Below are positions 46,901 to 61,900 of a stretch of 64,000 nucleotides of DNA, piece by piece. This stretch comes from Brassica napus (taxonomy: Eukaryota > Streptophyta > Magnoliopsida > Brassicales > Brassicaceae): contig NW_026014174.1 of NCBI RefSeq assembly GCF_020379485.1, positions 1-64,000 on the forward strand, written 5' to 3'. The notes beneath the pieces are model-generated. The model worked only from the letters and a program-made list of their open reading frames with translations, did not search any database and was not told the DNA's origin. Position numbers and translations under genes: made by a program. Every line of letters starts with the position of its first letter. Within the stretch, counting starts at the first letter, position 1.

Positions 46901-49900
46901 TTATCCCACTTTCAAATCAGGTGATTCCAGTTTCCCAGTTTGGGAATAGCACAGCTTCTTCGTCGTTCCAATCAAACCAGGATGAATCACTTTGTGAGAA
47001 GCTTGATTTGGATACATAAAGTGGTGGAGAATCACCAGGAAGTTGAATAAATCTCATAGGAGTTGGGATGAAGAAGTTATCCCACTTTCAAATCAGGTGA
47101 TTCCAGTTTCCCAGTTTGGGAATAGCACAGCTTCTTCGTCGTTCCAATCAAACCAGGATGAATCACTTTGTGAGAAGCTTGATTTGGATACATAAAGTGG
47201 TGGAGAATCACCAGGAAGTTGAATAAATCTCATAGGAGTTGGGATGAAGAAGTTATCCCACTTTCAAATCAGGTGATTCCAGTTTCCCAGTTTGGGAATA
47301 GCACAGCTTCTTCGTCGTTCCAATCAAACCAGGATGAATCACTTTGTGAGAAGCTTGATTTGGATACATAAAGTGGTGGAGAATCACCAGGAAGTTGAAT
47401 AAATCTCATAGGAGTTGGGATGAAGAAGTTATCCCACTTTCAAATCAGGTGATTCCAGTTTCCCAGTTTGGGAATAGCACAGCTTCTTCGTCGTTCCAAT
47501 CAAACCAGGATGAATCACTTTGTGAGAAGCTTGATTTGGATACATAAAGTGGTGGAGAATCACCAGGAAGTTGAATAAATCTCATAGGAGTTGGCATGAA
47601 GAAGTTATCCCACTTTCAAATCAGGTGATTCCAGTTTCCCAGTTTGGGAATAGCACAGCTTCTTCGTCGTTCCAATCAAACCAGGATGAATCACTTTGTG
47701 AGAAGCTTGATTTGGATACATAAAGTGGTGGAGAATCACCAGGAAGTTGAATAAATCTCATAGGAGTTGGGATGAAGAAGTTATCCCACTTTCAAATCAG
47801 GTGATTCCAGTTTCCCAGTTTGGGAATAGCACAGCTTCTTCGTCGTTCCAATCAAACCAGGATGAATCACTTTGTGAGAAGCTTGATTTGGATACATAAA
47901 GTGGTGGAGAATCACCAGGAAGTTGAATAAATCTCATAGGAGTTGGGATGAAGAAGTTATCCCACTTTCAAATCAGGTGATTCCAGTTTCCCAGTTTGGG
48001 AATAGCACAGCTTCTTCGTCGTTCCAATCAAACCAGGATGAATCACTTTGTGAGAAGCTTGATTTGGATACATAAAGTGGTGGAGAATCACCAGGAAGTT
48101 GAATAAATCTCATAGGAGTTGGGATGAAGAAGTTATCCCACTTTCAAATCAGGTGATTCCAGTTTCCCAGTTTGGGAATAGCACAGCTTCTTCGTCGTTC
48201 CAATCAAACCAGGATGAATCACTTTGTGAGAAGCTTGATTTGGATACATAAAGTGGTGGAGAATCACCAGGAAGTTGAATAAATCTCATAGGAGTTGGGA
48301 TGAAGAAGTTATCCCACTTTCAAATCAGGTGATTCCAGTTTCCCAGTTTGGGAATAGCACAGCTTCTTCGTCGTTCCAATCAAACCAGGATGAATCACTT
48401 TGTGAGAAGCTTGATTTGGATACATAAAGTGGTGGAGAATCACCAGGAAGTTGAATAAATCTCATAGGAGTTGGGATGAAGAAGTTATCCCACTTTCAAA
48501 TCAGGTGATTCCAGTTTCCCAGTTTGGGAATAGCACAGCTTCTTCGTCGTTCCAATCAAACCAGGATGAATCACTTTGTGAGAAGCTTGATTTGGATACA
48601 TAAAGTGGTGGAGAATCACCAGGAAGTTGAATAAATCTCATAGGAGTTGGGATGAAGAAGTTATCCCACTTTCAAATCAGGTGATTCCAGTTTCCCAGTT
48701 TGGGAATAGCACAGCTTCTTCGTCGTTCCAATCAAACCAGGATGAATCACTTTGTGAGAAGCTTGATTTGGATACATAAAGTGGTGGAGAATCACCAGGA
48801 AGTTGAATAAATCTCATAGGAGTTGGGATGAAGAAGTTATCCCACTTTCAAATCAGGTGATTCCAGTTTCCCAGTTTGGGAATAGCACAGCTTCTTCGTC
48901 GTTCCAATCAAACCAGGATGAATCACTTTGTGAGAAGCTTGATTTGGATACATAAAGTGGTGGAGAATCACCAGGAAGTTGAATAAATCTCATAGGAGTT
49001 GGCATGAAGAAGTTATCCCACTTTCAAATCAGGTGATTCCAGTTTCCCAGTTTGGGAATAGCACAGCTTCTTCGTCGTTCCAATCAAACCAGGATGAATC
49101 ACTTTGTGAGAAGCTTGATTTGGATACATAAAGTGGTGGAGAATCACCAGGAAGTTGAATAAATCTCATAGGAGTTGGGATGAAGAAGTTATCCCACTTT
49201 CAAATCAGGTGATTCCAGTTTCCCAGTTTGGGAATAGCACAGCTTCTTCGTCGTTCCAATCAAACCAGGATGAATCACTTTGTGAGAAGCTTGATTTGGA
49301 TACATAAAGTGGTGGAGAATCACCAGGAAGTTGAATAAATCTCATAGGAGTTGGGATGAAGAAGTTATCCCACTTTCAAATCAGGTGATTCCAGTTTCCC
49401 AGTTTGGGAATAGCACAGCTTCTTCGTCGTTCCAATCAAACCAGGATGAATCACTTTGTGAGAAGCTTGATTTGGATACATAAAGTGGTGGAGAATCACC
49501 AGGAAGTTGAATAAATCTCATAGGAGTTGGGATGAAGAAGTTATCCCACTTTCAAATCAGGTGATTCCAGTTTCCCAGTTTGGGAATAGCACAGCTTCTT
49601 CGTCGTTCCAATCAAACCAGGATGAATCACTTTGTGAGAAGCTTGATTTGGATACATAAAGTGGTGGAGAATCACCAGGAAGTTGAATAAATCTCATAGG
49701 AGTTGGGATGAAGAAGTTATCCCACTTTCAAATCAGGTGATTCCAGTTTCCCAGTTTGGGAATAGCACAGCTTCTTCGTCGTTCCAATCAAACCAGGATG
49801 AATCACTTTGTGAGAAGCTTGATTTGGATACATAAAGTGGTGGAGAATCACCAGGAAGTTGAATAAATCTCATAGGAGTTGGGATGAAGAAGTTATCCCA

Positions 49901-52900
49901 CTTTCAAATCAGGTGATTCCAGTTTCCCAGTTTGGGAATAGCACAGCTTCTTCGTCGTTCCAATCAAACCAGGATGAATCACTTTGTGAGAAGCTTGATT
50001 TGGATACATAAAGTGGTGGAGAATCACCAGGAAGTTGAATAAATCTCATAGGAGTTGGCATGAAGAAGTTATCCCACTTTCAAATCAGGTGATTCCAGTT
50101 TCCCAGTTTGGGAATAGCACAGCTTCTTCGTCGTTCCAATCAAACCAGGATGAATCACTTTGTGAGAAGCTTGATTTGGATACATAAAGTGGTGGAGAAT
50201 CACCAGGAAGTTGAATAAATCTCATAGGAGTTGGGATGAAGAAGTTATCCCACTTTCAAATCAGGTGATTCCAGTTTCCCAGTTTGGGAATAGCACAGCT
50301 TCTTCGTCGTTCCAATCAAACCAGGATGAATCACTTTGTGAGAAGCTTGATTTGGATACATAAAGTGGTGGAGAATCACCAGGAAGTTGAATAAATCTCA
50401 TAGGAGTTGGGATGAAGAAGTTATCCCACTTTCAAATCAGGTGATTCCAGTTTCCCAGTTTGGGAATAGCACAGCTTCTTCGTCGTTCCAATCAAACCAG
50501 GATGAATCACTTTGTGAGAAGCTTGATTTGGATACATAAAGTGGTGGAGAATCACCAGGAAGTTGAATAAATCTCATAGGAGTTGGGAAGAAGAAGTTAT
50601 CCCACTTTCAAATCAGGTGATTCCAGTTTCCCAGTTTGGGAATAGCACAGCTTCTTCGTCGTTCCAATCAAACCAGGATGAATCACTTTGTGAGAAGCTT
50701 GATTTGGATACATAAAGTGGTGGAGAATCACCAGGAAGTTGAATAAATCTCATAGGAGTTGGGATGAAGAAGTTATCCCACTTTCAAATCAGGTGATTCC
50801 AGTTTCCCAGTTTGGGAATAGCACAGCTTCTTCGTCGTTCCAATCAAACCAGGATGAATCACTTTGTGAGAAGCTTGATTTGGATACATAAAGTGGTGGA
50901 GAATCACCAGGAAGTTGAATAAATCTCATAGGAGTTGGGATGAAGAAGTTATCCCACTTTCAAATCAGGTGATTCCAGTTTCCCAGTTTGGGAATAGCAC
51001 AGCTTCTTCGTCGTTCCAATCAAACCAGGATGAATCACTTTGTGAGAAGCTTGATTTGGATACATAAAGTGGTGGAGAATCACCAGGAAGTTGAATAAAT
51101 CTCATAGGAGTTGGCATGAAGAAGTTATCCCACTTTCAAATCAGGTGATTCCAGTTTCCCAGTTTGGGAATAGCACAGCTTCTTCGTCGTTCCAATCAAA
51201 CCAGGATGAATCACTTTGTGAGAAGCTTGATTTGGATACATAAAGTGGTGGAGAATCACCAGGAAGTTGAATAAATCTCATAGGAGTTGGGATGAAGAAG
51301 TTATCCCACTTTCAAATCAGGTGATTCCAGTTTCCCAGTTTGGGAATAGCACAGCTTCTTCGTCGTTCCAATCAAACCAGGATGAATCACTTTGTGAGAA
51401 GCTTGATTTGGATACATAAAGTGGTGGAGAATCACCAGGAAGTTGAATAAATCTCATAGGAGTTGGGATGAAGAAGTTATCCCACTTTCAAATCAGGTGA
51501 TTCCAGTTTCCCAGTTTGGGAATAGCACAGCTTCTTCGTCGTTCCAATCAAACCAGGATGAATCACTTTGTGAGAAGCTTGATTTGGATACATAAAGTGG
51601 TGGAGAATCACCAGGAAGTTGAATAAATCTCATAGGAGTTGGGATGAAGAAGTTATCCCACTTTCAAATCAGGTGATTCCAGTTTCCCAGTTTGGGAATA
51701 GCACAGCTTCTTCGTCGTTCCAATCAAACCAGGATGAATCACTTTGTGAGAAGCTTGATTTGGATACATAAAGTGGTGGAGAATCACCAGGAAGTTGAAT
51801 AAATCTCATAGGAGTTGGGATGAAGAAGTTATCCCACTTTCAAATCAGGTGATTCCAGTTTCCCAGTTTGGGAATAGCACAGCTTCTTCGTCGTTCCAAT
51901 CAAACCAGGATGAATCACTTTGTGAGAAGCTTGATTTGGATACATAAAGTGGTGGAGAATCACCAGGAAGTTGAATAAATCTCATAGGAGTTGGGATGAA
52001 GAAGTTATCCCACTTTCAAATCAGGTGATTCCAGTTTCCCAGTTTGGGAATAGCACAGCTTCTTCGTCGTTCCAATCAAACCAGGATGAATCACTTTGTG
52101 AGAAGCTTGATTTGGATACATAAAGTGGTGGAGAATCACCAGGAAGTTGAATAAATCTCATAGGAGTTGGCATGAAGAAGTTATCCCACTTTCAAATCAG
52201 GTGATTCCAGTTTCCCAGTTTGGGAATAGCACAGCTTCTTCGTCGTTCCAATCAAACCAGGATGAATCACTTTGTGAGAAGCTTGATTTGGATACATAAA
52301 GTGGTGGAGAATCACCAGGAAGTTGAATAAATCTCATAGGAGTTGGGATGAAGAAGTTATCCCACTTTCAAATCAGGTGATTCCAGTTTCCCAGTTTGGG
52401 AATAGCACAGCTTCTTCGTCGTTCCAATCAAACCAGGATGAATCACTTTGTGAGAAGCTTGATTTGGATACATAAAGTGGTGGAGAATCACCAGGAAGTT
52501 GAATAAATCTCATAGGAGTTGGGATGAAGAAGTTATCCCACTTTCAAATCAGGTGATTCCAGTTTCCCAGTTTGGGAATAGCACAGCTTCTTCGTCGTTC
52601 CAATCAAACCAGGATGAATCACTTTGTGAGAAGCTTGATTTGGATACATAAAGTGGTGGAGAATCACCAGGAAGTTGAATAAATCTCATAGGAGTTGGGA
52701 TGAAGAAGTTATCCCACTTTCAAATCAGGTGATTCCAGTTTCCCAGTTTGGGAATAGCACAGCTTCTTCGTCGTTCCAATCAAACCAGGATGAATCACTT
52801 TGTGAGAAGCTTGATTTGGATACATAAAGTGGTGGAGAATCACCAGGAAGTTGAATAAATCTCATAGGAGTTGGGATGAAGAAGTTATCCCACTTTCAAA

Positions 52901-55900
52901 TCAGGTGATTCCAGTTTCCCAGTTTGGGAATAGCACAGCTTCTTCGTCGTTCCAATCAAACCAGGATGAATCACTTTGTGAGAAGCTTGATTTGGATACA
53001 TAAAGTGGTGGAGAATCACCAGGAAGTTGAATAAATCTCATAGGAGTTGGGATGAAGAAGTTATCCCACTTTCAAATCAGGTGATTCCAGTTTCCCAGTT
53101 TGGGAATAGCACAGCTTCTTCGTCGTTCCAATCAAACCAGGATGAATCACTTTGTGAGAAGCTTGATTTGGATACATAAAGTGGTGGAGAATCACCAGGA
53201 AGTTGAATAAATCTCATAGGAGTTGGCATGAAGAAGTTATCCCACTTTCAAATCAGGTGATTCCAGTTTCCCAGTTTGGGAATAGCACAGCTTCTTCGTC
53301 GTTCCAATCAAACCAGGATGAATCACTTTGTGAGAAGCTTGATTTGGATACATAAAGTGGTGGAGAATCACCAGGAAGTTGAATAAATCTCATAGGAGTT
53401 GGGATGAAGAAGTTATCCCACTTTCAAATCAGGTGATTCCAGTTTCCCAGTTTGGGAATAGCACAGCTTCTTCGTCGTTCCAATCAAACCAGGATGAATC
53501 ACTTTGTGAGAAGCTTGATTTGGATACATAAAGTGGTGGAGAATCACCAGGAAGTTGAATAAATCTCATAGGAGTTGGGATGAAGAAGTTATCCCACTTT
53601 CAAATCAGGTGATTCCAGTTTCCCAGTTTGGGAATAGCACAGCTTCTTCGTCGTTCCAATCAAACCAGGATGAATCACTTTGTGAGAAGCTTGATTTGGA
53701 TACATAAAGTGGTGGAGAATCACCAGGAAGTTGAATAAATCTCATAGGAGTTGGGATGAAGAAGTTATCCCACTTTCAAATCAGGTGATTCCAGTTTCCC
53801 AGTTTGGGAATAGCACAGCTTCTTCGTCGTTCCAATCAAACCAGGATGAATCACTTTGTGAGAAGCTTGATTTGGATACATAAAGTGGTGGAGAATCACC
53901 AGGAAGTTGAATAAATCTCATAGGAGTTGGATGAAGAAGTTATCCCACTTTCAAATCAGGTGATTCCAGTTTCCCAGTTTGGGAATAGCACAGCTTCTTC
54001 GTCGTTCCAATCAAACCAGGATGAATCACTTTGTGAGAAGCTTGATTTGGATACATAAAGTGGTGGAGAATCACCAGGAAGTTGAATAAATCTCATAGGA
54101 GTTGGGATGAAGAAGTTATCCCACTTTCAAATCAGGTGATTCCAGTTTCCCAGTTTGGGAATAGCACAGCTTCTTCGTCGTTCCAATCAAACCAGGATGA
54201 ATCACTTTGTGAGAAGCTTGATTTGGATACATAAAGTGGTGGAGAATCACCAGGAAGTTGAATAAATCTCATAGGAGTTGGCATGAAGAAGTTATCCCAC
54301 TTTCAAATCAGGTGATTCCAGTTTCCCAGTTTGGGAATAGCACAGCTTCTTCGTCGTTCCAATCAAACCAGGATGAATCACTTTGTGAGAAGCTTGATTT
54401 GGATACATAAAGTGGTGGAGAATCACCAGGAAGTTGAATAAATCTCATAGGAGTTGGGATGAAGAAGTTATCCCACTTTCAAATCAGGTGATTCCAGTTT
54501 CCCAGTTTGGGAATAGCACAGCTTCTTCGTCGTTCCAATCAAACCAGGATGAATCACTTTGTGAGAAGCTTGATTTGGATACATAAAGTGGTGGAGAATC
54601 ACCAGGAAGTTGAATAAATCTCATAGGAGTTGGGATGAAGAAGTTATCCCACTTTCAAATCAGGTGATTCCAGTTTCCCAGTTTGGGAATAGCACAGCTT
54701 CTTCGTCGTTCCAATCAAACCAGGATGAATCACTTTGTGAGAAGCTTGATTTGGATACATAAAGTGGTGGAGAATCACCAGGAAGTTGAATAAATCTCAT
54801 AGGAGTTGGCATGAAGAAGTTATCCCACTTTCAAATCAGGTGATTCCAGTTTCCCAGTTTGGGAATAGCACAGCTTCTTCGTCGTTCCAATCAAACCAGG
54901 ATGAATCACTTTGTGAGAAGCTTGATTTGGATACATAAAGTGGTGGAGAATCACCAGGAAGTTGAATAAATCTCATAGGAGTTGGGATGAAGAAGTTATC
55001 CCACTTTCAAATCAGGTGATTCCAGTTTCCCAGTTTGGGAATAGCACAGCTTCTTCGTCGTTCCAATCAAACCAGGATGAATCACTTTGTGAGAAGCTTG
55101 ATTTGGATACATAAAGTGGTGGAGAATCACCAGGAAGTTGAATAAATCTCATAGGAGTTGGGATGAAGAAGTTATCCCACTTTCAAATCAGGTGATTCCA
55201 GTTTCCCAGTTTGGGAATAGCACAGCTTCTTCGTCGTTCCAATCAAACCAGGATGAATCACTTTGTGAGAAGCTTGATTTGGATACATAAAGTGGTGGAG
55301 AATCACCAGGAAGTTGAATAAATCTCATAGGAGTTGGGATGAAGAAGTTATCCCACTTTCAAATCAGGTGATTCCAGTTTCCCAGTTTGGGAATAGCACA
55401 GCTTCTTCGTCGTTCCAATCAAACCAGGATGAATCACTTTGTGAGAAGCTTGATTTGGATACATAAAGTGGTGGAGAATCACCAGGAAGTTGAATAAATC
55501 TCATAGGAGTTGGCATGAAGAAGTTATCCCACTTTCAAATCAGGTGATTCCAGTTTCCCAGTTTGGGAATAGCACAGCTTCTTCGTCGTTCCAATCAAAC
55601 CAGGATGAATCACTTTGTGAGAAGCTTGATTTGGATACATAAAGTGGTGGAGAATCACCAGGAAGTTGAATAAATCTCATAGGAGTTGGGATGAAGAAGT
55701 TATCCCACTTTCAAATCAGGTGATTCCAGTTTCCCAGTTTGGGAATAGCACAGCTTCTTCGTCGTTCCAATCAAACCAGGATGAATCACTTTGTGAGAAG
55801 CTTGATTTGGATACATAAAGTGGTGGAGAATCACCAGGAAGTTGAATAAATCTCATAGGAGTTGGGATGAAGAAGTTATCCCACTTTCAAATCAGGTGAT

Positions 55901-58900
55901 TCCAGTTTCCCAGTTTGGGAATAGCACAGCTTCTTCGTCGTTCCAATCAAACCAGGATGAATCACTTTGTGAGAAGCTTGATTTGGATACATAAAGTGGT
56001 GGAGAATCACCAGGAAGTTGAATAAATCTCATAGGAGTTGGGATGAAGAAGTTATCCCACTTTCAAATCAGGTGATTCCAGTTTCCCAGTTTGGGAATAG
56101 CACAGCTTCTTCGTCGTTCCAATCAAACCAGGATGAATCACTTTGTGAGAAGCTTGATTTGGATACATAAAGTGGTGGAGAATCACCAGGAAGTTGAATA
56201 AATCTCATAGGAGTTGGGATGAAGAAGTTATCCCACTTTCAAATCAGGTGATTCCAGTTTCCCAGTTTGGGAATAGCACAGCTTCTTCGTCGTTCCAATC
56301 AAACCAGGATGAATCACTTTGTGAGAAGCTTGATTTGGATACATAAAGTGGTGGAGAATCACCAGGAAGTTGAATAAATCTCATAGGAGTTGGGATGAAG
56401 AAGTTATCCCACTTTCAAATCAGGTGATTCCAGTTTCCCAGTTTGGGAATAGCACAGCTTCTTCGTCGTTCCAATCAAACCAGGATGAATCACTTTGTGA
56501 GAAGCTTGATTTGGATACATAAAGTGGTGGAGAATCACCAGGAAGTTGAATAAATCTCATAGGAGTTGGGATGAAGAAGTTATCCCACTTTCAAATCAGG
56601 TGATTCCAGTTTCCCAGTTTGGGAATAGCACAGCTTCTTCGTCGTTCCAATCAAACCAGGATGAATCACTTTGTGAGAAGCTTGATTTGGATACATAAAG
56701 TGGTGGAGAATCACCAGGAAGTTGAATAAATCTCATAGGAGTTGGGATGAAGAAGTTATCCCACTTTCAAATCAGGTGATTCCAGTTTCCCAGTTTGGGA
56801 ATAGCACAGCTTCTTCGTCGTTCCAATCAAACCAGGATGAATCACTTTGTGAGAAGCTTGATTTGGATACATAAAGTGGTGGAGAATCACCAGGAAGTTG
56901 AATAAATCTCATAGGAGTTGGCATGAAGAAGTTATCCCACTTTCAAATCAGGTGATTCCAGTTTCCCAGTTTGGGAATAGCACAGCTTCTTCGTCGTTCC
57001 AATCAAACCAGGATGAATCACTTTGTGAGAAGCTTGATTTGGATACATAAAGTGGTGGAGAATCACCAGGAAGTTGAATAAATCTCATAGGAGTTGGGAT
57101 GAAGAAGTTATCCCACTTTCAAATCAGGTGATTCCAGTTTCCCAGTTTGGGAATAGCACAGCTTCTTCGTCGTTCCAATCAAACCAGGATGAATCACTTT
57201 GTGAGAAGCTTGATTTGGATACATAAAGTGGTGGAGAATCACCAGGAAGTTGAATAAATCTCATAGGAGTTGGGATGAAGAAGTTATCCCACTTTCAAAT
57301 CAGGTGATTCCAGTTTCCCAGTTTGGGAATAGCACAGCTTCTTCGTCGTTCCAATCAAACCAGGATGAATCACTTTGTGAGAAGCTTGATTTGGATACAT
57401 AAAGTGGTGGAGAATCACCAGGAAGTTGAATAAATCTCATAGGAGTTGGCATGAAGAAGTTATCCCACTTTCAAATCAGGTGATTCCAGTTTCCCAGTTT
57501 GGGAATAGCACAGCTTCTTCGTCGTTCCAATCAAACCAGGATGAATCACTTTGTGAGAAGCTTGATTTGGATACATAAAGTGGTGGAGAATCACCAGGAA
57601 GTTGAATAAATCTCATAGGAGTTGGCATGAAGAAGTTATCCCACTTTCAAATCAGGTGATTCCAGTTTCCCAGTTTGGGAATAGCACAGCTTCTTCGTCG
57701 TTCCAATCAAACCAGGATGAATCACTTTGTGAGAAGCTTGATTTGGATACATAAAGTGGTGGAGAATCACCAGGAAGTTGAATAAATCTCATAGGAGTTG
57801 GGATGAAGAAGTTATCCCACTTTCAAATCAGGTGATTCCAGTTTCCCAGTTTGGGAATAGCACAGCTTCTTCGTCGTTCCAATCAAACCAGGATGAATCA
57901 CTTTGTGAGAAGCTTGATTTGGATACATAAAGTGGTGGAGAATCACCAGGAAGTTGAATAAATCTCATAGGAGTTGGCATGAAGAAGTTATCCCACTTTC
58001 AAATCAGGTGATTCCAGTTTCCCAGTTTGGGAATAGCACAGCTTCTTCGTCGTTCCAATCAAACCAGGATGAATCACTTTGTGAGAAGCTTGATTTGGAT
58101 ACATAAAGTGGTGGAGAATCACCAGGAAGTTGAATAAATCTCATAGGAGTTGGGATGAAGAAGTTATCCCACTTTCAAATCAGGTGATTCCAGTTTCCCA
58201 GTTTGGGAATAGCACAGCTTCTTCGTCGTTCCAATCAAACCAGGATGAATCACTTTGTGAGAAGCTTGATTTGGATACATAAAGTGGTGGAGAATCACCA
58301 GGAAGTTGAATAAATCTCATAGGAGTTGGGATGAAGAAGTTATCCCACTTTCAAATCAGGTGATTCCAGTTTCCCAGTTTGGGAATAGCACAGCTTCTTC
58401 GTCGTTCCAATCAAACCAGGATGAATCACTTTGTGAGAAGCTTGATTTGGATACATAAAGTGGTGGAGAATCACCAGGAAGTTGAATAAATCTCATAGGA
58501 GTTGGCATGAAGAAGTTATCCCACTTTCAAATCAGGTGATTCCAGTTTCCCAGTTTGGGAATAGCACAGCTTCTTCGTCGTTCCAATCAAACCAGGATGA
58601 ATCACTTTGTGAGAAGCTTGATTTGGATACATAAAGTGGTGGAGAATCACCAGGAAGTTGAATAAATCTCATAGGAGTTGGGATGAAGAAGTTATCCCAC
58701 TTTCAAATCAGGTGATTCCAGTTTCCCAGTTTGGGAATAGCACAGCTTCTTCGTCGTTCCAATCAAACCAGGATGAATCACTTTGTGAGAAGCTTGATTT
58801 GGATACATAAAGTGGTGGAGAATCACCAGGAAGTTGAATAAATCTCATAGGAGTTGGCATGAAGAAGTTATCCCACTTTCAAATCAGGTGATTCCAGTTT

Positions 58901-61900
58901 CCCAGTTTGGGAATAGCACAGCTTCTTCGTCGTTCCAATCAAACCAGGATGAATCACTTTGTGAGAAGCTTGATTTGGATACATAAAGTGGTGGAGAATC
59001 ACCAGGAAGTTGAATAAATCTCATAGGAGTTGGGATGAAGAAGTTATCCCACTTTCAAATCAGGTGATTCCAGTTTCCCAGTTTGGGAATAGCACAGCTT
59101 CTTCGTCGTTCCAATCAAACCAGGATGAATCACTTTGTGAGAAGCTTGATTTGGATACATAAAGTGGTGGAGAATCACCAGGAAGTTGAATAAATCTCAT
59201 AGGAGTTGGCATGAAGAAGTTATCCCACTTTCAAATCAGGTGATTCCAGTTTCCCAGTTTGGGAATAGCACAGCTTCTTCGTCGTTCCAATCAAACCAGG
59301 ATGAATCACTTTGTGAGAAGCTTGATTTGGATACATAAAGTGGTGGAGAATCACCAGGAAGTTGAATAAATCTCATAGGAGTTGGGATGAAGAAGTTATC
59401 CCACTTTCAAATCAGGTGATTCCAGTTTCCCAGTTTGGGAATAGCACAGCTTCTTCGTCGTTCCAATCAAACCAGGATGAATCACTTTGTGAGAAGCTTG
59501 ATTTGGATACATAAAGTGGTGGAGAATCACCAGGAAGTTGAATAAATCTCATAGGAGTTGGGATGAAGAAGTTATCCCACTTTCAAATCAGGTGATTCCA
59601 GTTTCCCAGTTTGGGAATAGCACAGCTTCTTCGTCGTTCCAATCAAACCAGGATGAATCACTTTGTGAGAAGCTTGATTTGGATACATAAAGTGGTGGAG
59701 AATCACCAGGAAGTTGAATAAATCTCATAGGAGTTGGGATGAAGAAGTTATCCCACTTTCAAATCAGGTGATTCCAGTTTCCCAGTTTGGGAATAGCACA
59801 GCTTCTTCGTCGTTCCAATCAAACCAGGATGAATCACTTTGTGAGAAGCTTGATTTGGATACATAAAGTGGTGGAGAATCACCAGGAAGTTGAATAAATC
59901 TCATAGGAGTTGGGATGAAGAAGTTATCCCACTTTCAAATCAGGTGATTCCAGTTTCCCAGTTTGGGAATAGCACAGCTTCTTCGTCGTTCCAATCAAAC
60001 CAGGATGAATCACTTTGTGAGAAGCTTGATTTGGATACATAAAGTGGTGGAGAATCACCAGGAAGTTGAATAAATCTCATAGGAGTTGGCATGAAGAAGT
60101 TATCCCACTTTCAAATCAGGTGATTCCAGTTTCCCAGTTTGGGAATAGCACAGCTTCTTCGTCGTTCCAATCAAACCAGGATGAATCACTTTGTGAGAAG
60201 CTTGATTTGGATACATAAAGTGGTGGAGAATCACCAGGAAGTTGAATAAATCTCATAGGAGTTGGGATGAAGAAGTTATCCCACTTTCAAATCAGGTGAT
60301 TCCAGTTTCCCAGTTTGGGAATAGCACAGCTTCTTCGTCGTTCCAATCAAACCAGGATGAATCACTTTGTGAGAAGCTTGATTTGGATACATAAAGTGGT
60401 GGAGAATCACCAGGAAGTTGAATAAATCTCATAGGAGTTGGGATGAAGAAGTTATCCCACTTTCAAATCAGGTGATTCCAGTTTCCCAGTTTGGGAATAG
60501 CACAGCTTCTTCGTCGTTCCAATCAAACCAGGATGAATCACTTTGTGAGAAGCTTGATTTGGATACATAAAGTGGTGGAGAATCACCAGGAAGTTGAATA
60601 AATCTCATAGGAGTTGGCATGAAGAAGTTATCCCACTTTCAAATCAGGTGATTCCAGTTTCCCAGTTTGGGAATAGCACAGCTTCTTCGTCGTTCCAATC
60701 AAACCAGGATGAATCACTTTGTGAGAAGCTTGATTTGGATACATAAAGTGGTGGAGAATCACCAGGAAGTTGAATAAATCTCATAGGAGTTGGCATGAAG
60801 AAGTTATCCCACTTTCAAATCAGGTGATTCCAGTTTCCCAGTTTGGGAATAGCACAGCTTCTTCGTCGTTCCAATCAAACCAGGATGAATCACTTTGTGA
60901 GAAGCTTGATTTGGATACATAAAGTGGTGGAGAATCACCAGGAAGTTGAATAAATCTCATAGGAGTTGGCATGAAGAAGTTATCCCACTTTCAAATCAGG
61001 TGATTCCAGTTTCCCAGTTTGGGAATAGCACAGCTTCTTCGTCGTTCCAATCAAACCAGGATGAATCACTTTGTGAGAAGCTTGATTTGGATACATAAAG
61101 TGGTGGAGAATCACCAGGAAGTTGAATAAATCTCATAGGAGTTGGCATGAAGAAGTTATCCCACTTTCAAATCAGGTGATTCCAGTTTCCCAGTTTGGGA
61201 ATAGCACAGCTTCTTCGTCGTTCCAATCAAACCAGGATGAATCACTTTGTGAGAAGCTTGATTTGGATACATAAAGTGGTGGAGAATCACCAGGAAGTTG
61301 AATAAATCTCATAGGAGTTGGGATGAAGAAGTTATCCCACTTTCAAATCAGGTGATTCCAGTTTCCCAGTTTGGGAATAGCACAGCTTCTTCGTCGTTCC
61401 AATCAAACCAGGATGAATCACTTTGTGAGAAGCTTGATTTGGATACATAAAGTGGTGGAGAATCACCAGGAAGTTGAATAAATCTCATAGGAGTTGGGAT
61501 GAAGAAGTTATCCCACTTTCAAATCAGGTGATTCCAGTTTCCCAGTTTGGGAATAGCACAGCTTCTTCGTCGTTCCAATCAAACCAGGATGAATCACTTT
61601 GTGAGAAGCTTGATTTGGATACATAAAGTGGTGGAGAATCACCAGGAAGTTGAATAAATCTCATAGGAGTTGGCATGAAGAAGTTATCCCACTTTCAAAT
61701 CAGGTGATTCCAGTTTCCCAGTTTGGGAATAGCACAGCTTCTTCGTCGTTCCAATCAAACCAGGATGAATCACTTTGTGAGAAGCTTGATTTGGATACAT
61801 AAAGTGGTGGAGAATCACCAGGAAGTTGAATAAATCTCATAGGAGTTGGGATGAAGAAGTTATCCCACTTTCAAATCAGGTGATTCCAGTTTCCCAGTTT

